From: Paulinella micropora
Taxonomy: Eukaryota > Cercozoa > Imbricatea > Euglyphida
DNA: 41,258 nt
Assembly: GCA_009731375.1 (NCBI GenBank)
Contig: BJOX01000285.1
Span: 521,137-562,394 of the forward strand
Direction: 5' to 3'
A program made the translations under genes and the position numbers. Positions 1-41,258 of the stretch are shown one piece after another. The notes below the pieces were generated by a model that did no database searches, had not been told where the DNA came from, and was given only the letters and a program-made list of their open reading frames with translations. The stretch's first letter is position 1, and each line of letters begins with the position of its first letter.

Positions 1-30
1 AGATAGATAGATAGATAGATAGATAGATAC

Positions 31-83
<53 letters not shown>

Positions 84-93
84 CGGATAGATG

Positions 94-135
<42 letters not shown>

Positions 136-144
136 CAGATAGAC

Positions 145-188
<44 letters not shown>

Positions 189-219
189 CGACAGATAGAT
201 AGATAGATAGATAGATAGG

Positions 220-265
<46 letters not shown>

Positions 266-365
266 GATGGATGGATAGAAAGATAGATAGATAGATAGAT
301 AGATAGGTAGATAGATAGATAGATAGATATATAGATAGATAGATATATAGATAGACAGGTGCTAG

Positions 366-440
<75 letters not shown>

Positions 441-487
441 GTCTGTCTGTCTGTCTCTGTCTGTCTGTCTGTCTGTCTGTCTGGCTG

Positions 488-521
<34 letters not shown>

Positions 522-526
522 CATCC

Positions 527-595
<69 letters not shown>

Positions 596-626
596 GCTAT
601 CTAGCTACCTATCTTTCTATCTGTCC

Positions 627-713
<87 letters not shown>

Positions 714-788
714 CATCAATCCATCCATCCAACTATCTATCTATCTATCTATCTATCTCTCTCTCTATCTATCTATCTATCTATCAAG
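1..788. repeat. GATA array running head-on into TATC array
   Basis: Bases 1-356 are (GATA)n with GACA, GGTA and GATG variants. Bases 365-785 are (TATC)n with TGTC and CATC variants. The junction is an exact inverted repeat, AGATAGAC, an 8-base loop (357-364) and GTCTATCT, so the whole block can fold into a hairpin with arms of about 350 bp. No gene is seen here; it reads as intron or upstream sequence of the receptor gene. Confidence 0.95.
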
Positions 789-40300
<39,512 letters not shown>

Positions 40301-40856
40301 TTATGCACTGCCTTGTTTGTGTTGCCTAATACCTTGATTGTCTTGCGTAATGCCATTTTTGTATTGTGTAATGCCTTTTTGTCTTGCGTAATGCCTTTTT
40401 TGTCTTGTCTAATGCCTGTATTGTCTTGAACATCGCCGTTTTGTCTTCCCTCTTACTTTTTTGTCTTGTATGTTGCCTTTTTTGTATCGTACTGCTTTTT
40501 TTTGTCTTGTGTATTGCTTTTTTTATTTTCTTTTTTCGTTTTGTGTCTTACCTTTTGTTGTCTTGTATCCTGCCTTCTTTTGTCTGGAGTATAGGCAGGA
40601 CACACACACTCACACACGCAACAACAACAACAACAAGAAAAAAAAAAGACAAAAAGGGCATTGCGCACGACAAAAAAAGGCATGACGCAAGACAACAAAC
40701 GCAAAAATTGCCTTGGTTGTGTTGCGTAATGACCTTTTTTGTCTTTCACATTTCCTTTATTGTCTTGCGTAATTCCTTTATTGTCTTGCCTGAATGCCTT
40801 TTTTGTCTTGCGTAAATGCCTTTTTTGCCTTCTATGTTGCCTTTTGTCTTGTATGT

Positions 40857-40930
<74 letters not shown>

Positions 40931-40980
40931 GTATATTGCTTTTTTGTCTTCTTGTCATGAAGTTTTAATATTGTTTTGTA
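40301..40980. repeat. Degenerate 20-22-mer minisatellite TTGTCTTGCGTAATGCCTTT
   Basis: Roughly 20 imperfect units of (TTGTCTTGCGTAATGCCTTT)n. A short block at about 40635-40705 has units in inverted orientation (GACAAAAAGGGCATTGCGCA; GGCATGACGCAAGACAA). A poly-T run (40859-40925) lies within. No coding signal. Confidence 0.85.
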
Positions 40981-41023
40981 TTGTATGATACATCCGACAT
41001 CTCCCACCTATGGCAACTTGACC

Positions 41024-41030
<7 letters not shown>
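40981..41030 (+). other. Short unique island, possible exon remnant
   Basis: One frame reads LYDTSDISHLWQLDLQSL through to the CT repeat, but there is no AG acceptor nor GT donor at its edges, so it is not called as an exon. Confidence 0.25.

Positions 41031-41258
<228 letters not shown>

Noticed and set aside
359-604. Many YLSIYLSI.. open frames here and throughout
   Set aside because: A translation of (TATC)n, which lacks stops in every + frame; no independent evidence of coding.

Overview
Organism. This is nuclear DNA of a eukaryote. Short protein-coding islands of 24-307 bp, bounded by AG and GT, sit in introns made almost entirely of microsatellites: TATC/ACCT, TA, CTTT, CT, ATT, AGT and others. 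Interstitial CCCTAA runs imply TTAGGG-type telomeres, introns are mostly pyrimidine-rich on the coding strand, and coding Asn/Thr runs occur. A GABA-B-like (class C) receptor fits these too. My best guess is an amoebozoan, for example a Physarum-like plasmodial slime mould. That is inference, not a database match.

Main content. Joining the islands on the + strand by reading phase gives one very long split gene, from at least about 1014 (perhaps 789) to about 40156, running off both ends of the window or close to them. Exons at 1014-5386 encode an extracellular region: N-glycosylation sequons, a fold resembling a dCache ligand-binding domain, then a Cys-containing segment with a Thr/Asn-rich linker. 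Exons at 5602-14782 encode the seven membrane helices of a class C (GABA-B-like) G-protein-coupled receptor. They include the TM3 and ECL2 cysteines, the TM3 W..(Q)GF motif, and an FPKL motif at the end of TM7, as in the family's FVPKL. Exons from 15040 on encode a long, low-complexity Ser/Thr/Pro/Asn/His/Arg-rich cytoplasmic tail. Nearly all junctions agree in phase (0, 1 or 2), which is the strongest evidence for one gene.

Layout. 1-5600: ectodomain, with two larger assembly gaps. 5600-14800: 7TM. 15100-18550: a 3.4-kb CTTT intron. 18900-21600: first tail exons. 21600-26750: an intron with telomere-like runs, a tandem 545-bp dispersed repeat and a tRNA-derived SINE. 26750-40156: about 18 more tail exons and candidates. 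40157-41258: a 20-mer minisatellite and CT repeats.

Most unusual point. Many exons are accompanied by partial copies of their own edges inside the neighbouring microsatellite introns. Copies of an exon's 5' edge, with its acceptor, lie only upstream of the intact exon. Copies of its 3' edge, usually with its donor, lie only downstream. The TM7 exon has ten such 3'-edge copies. I count more than 40 'exon-edge echoes'. Several fold-back (MITE-like) elements and large GATA/TATC inverted repeats are also present.

Limits. No alignment or RNA data were available. The transcription start, the first exons and the true last exon are not identified, and several tail exons are uncertain.
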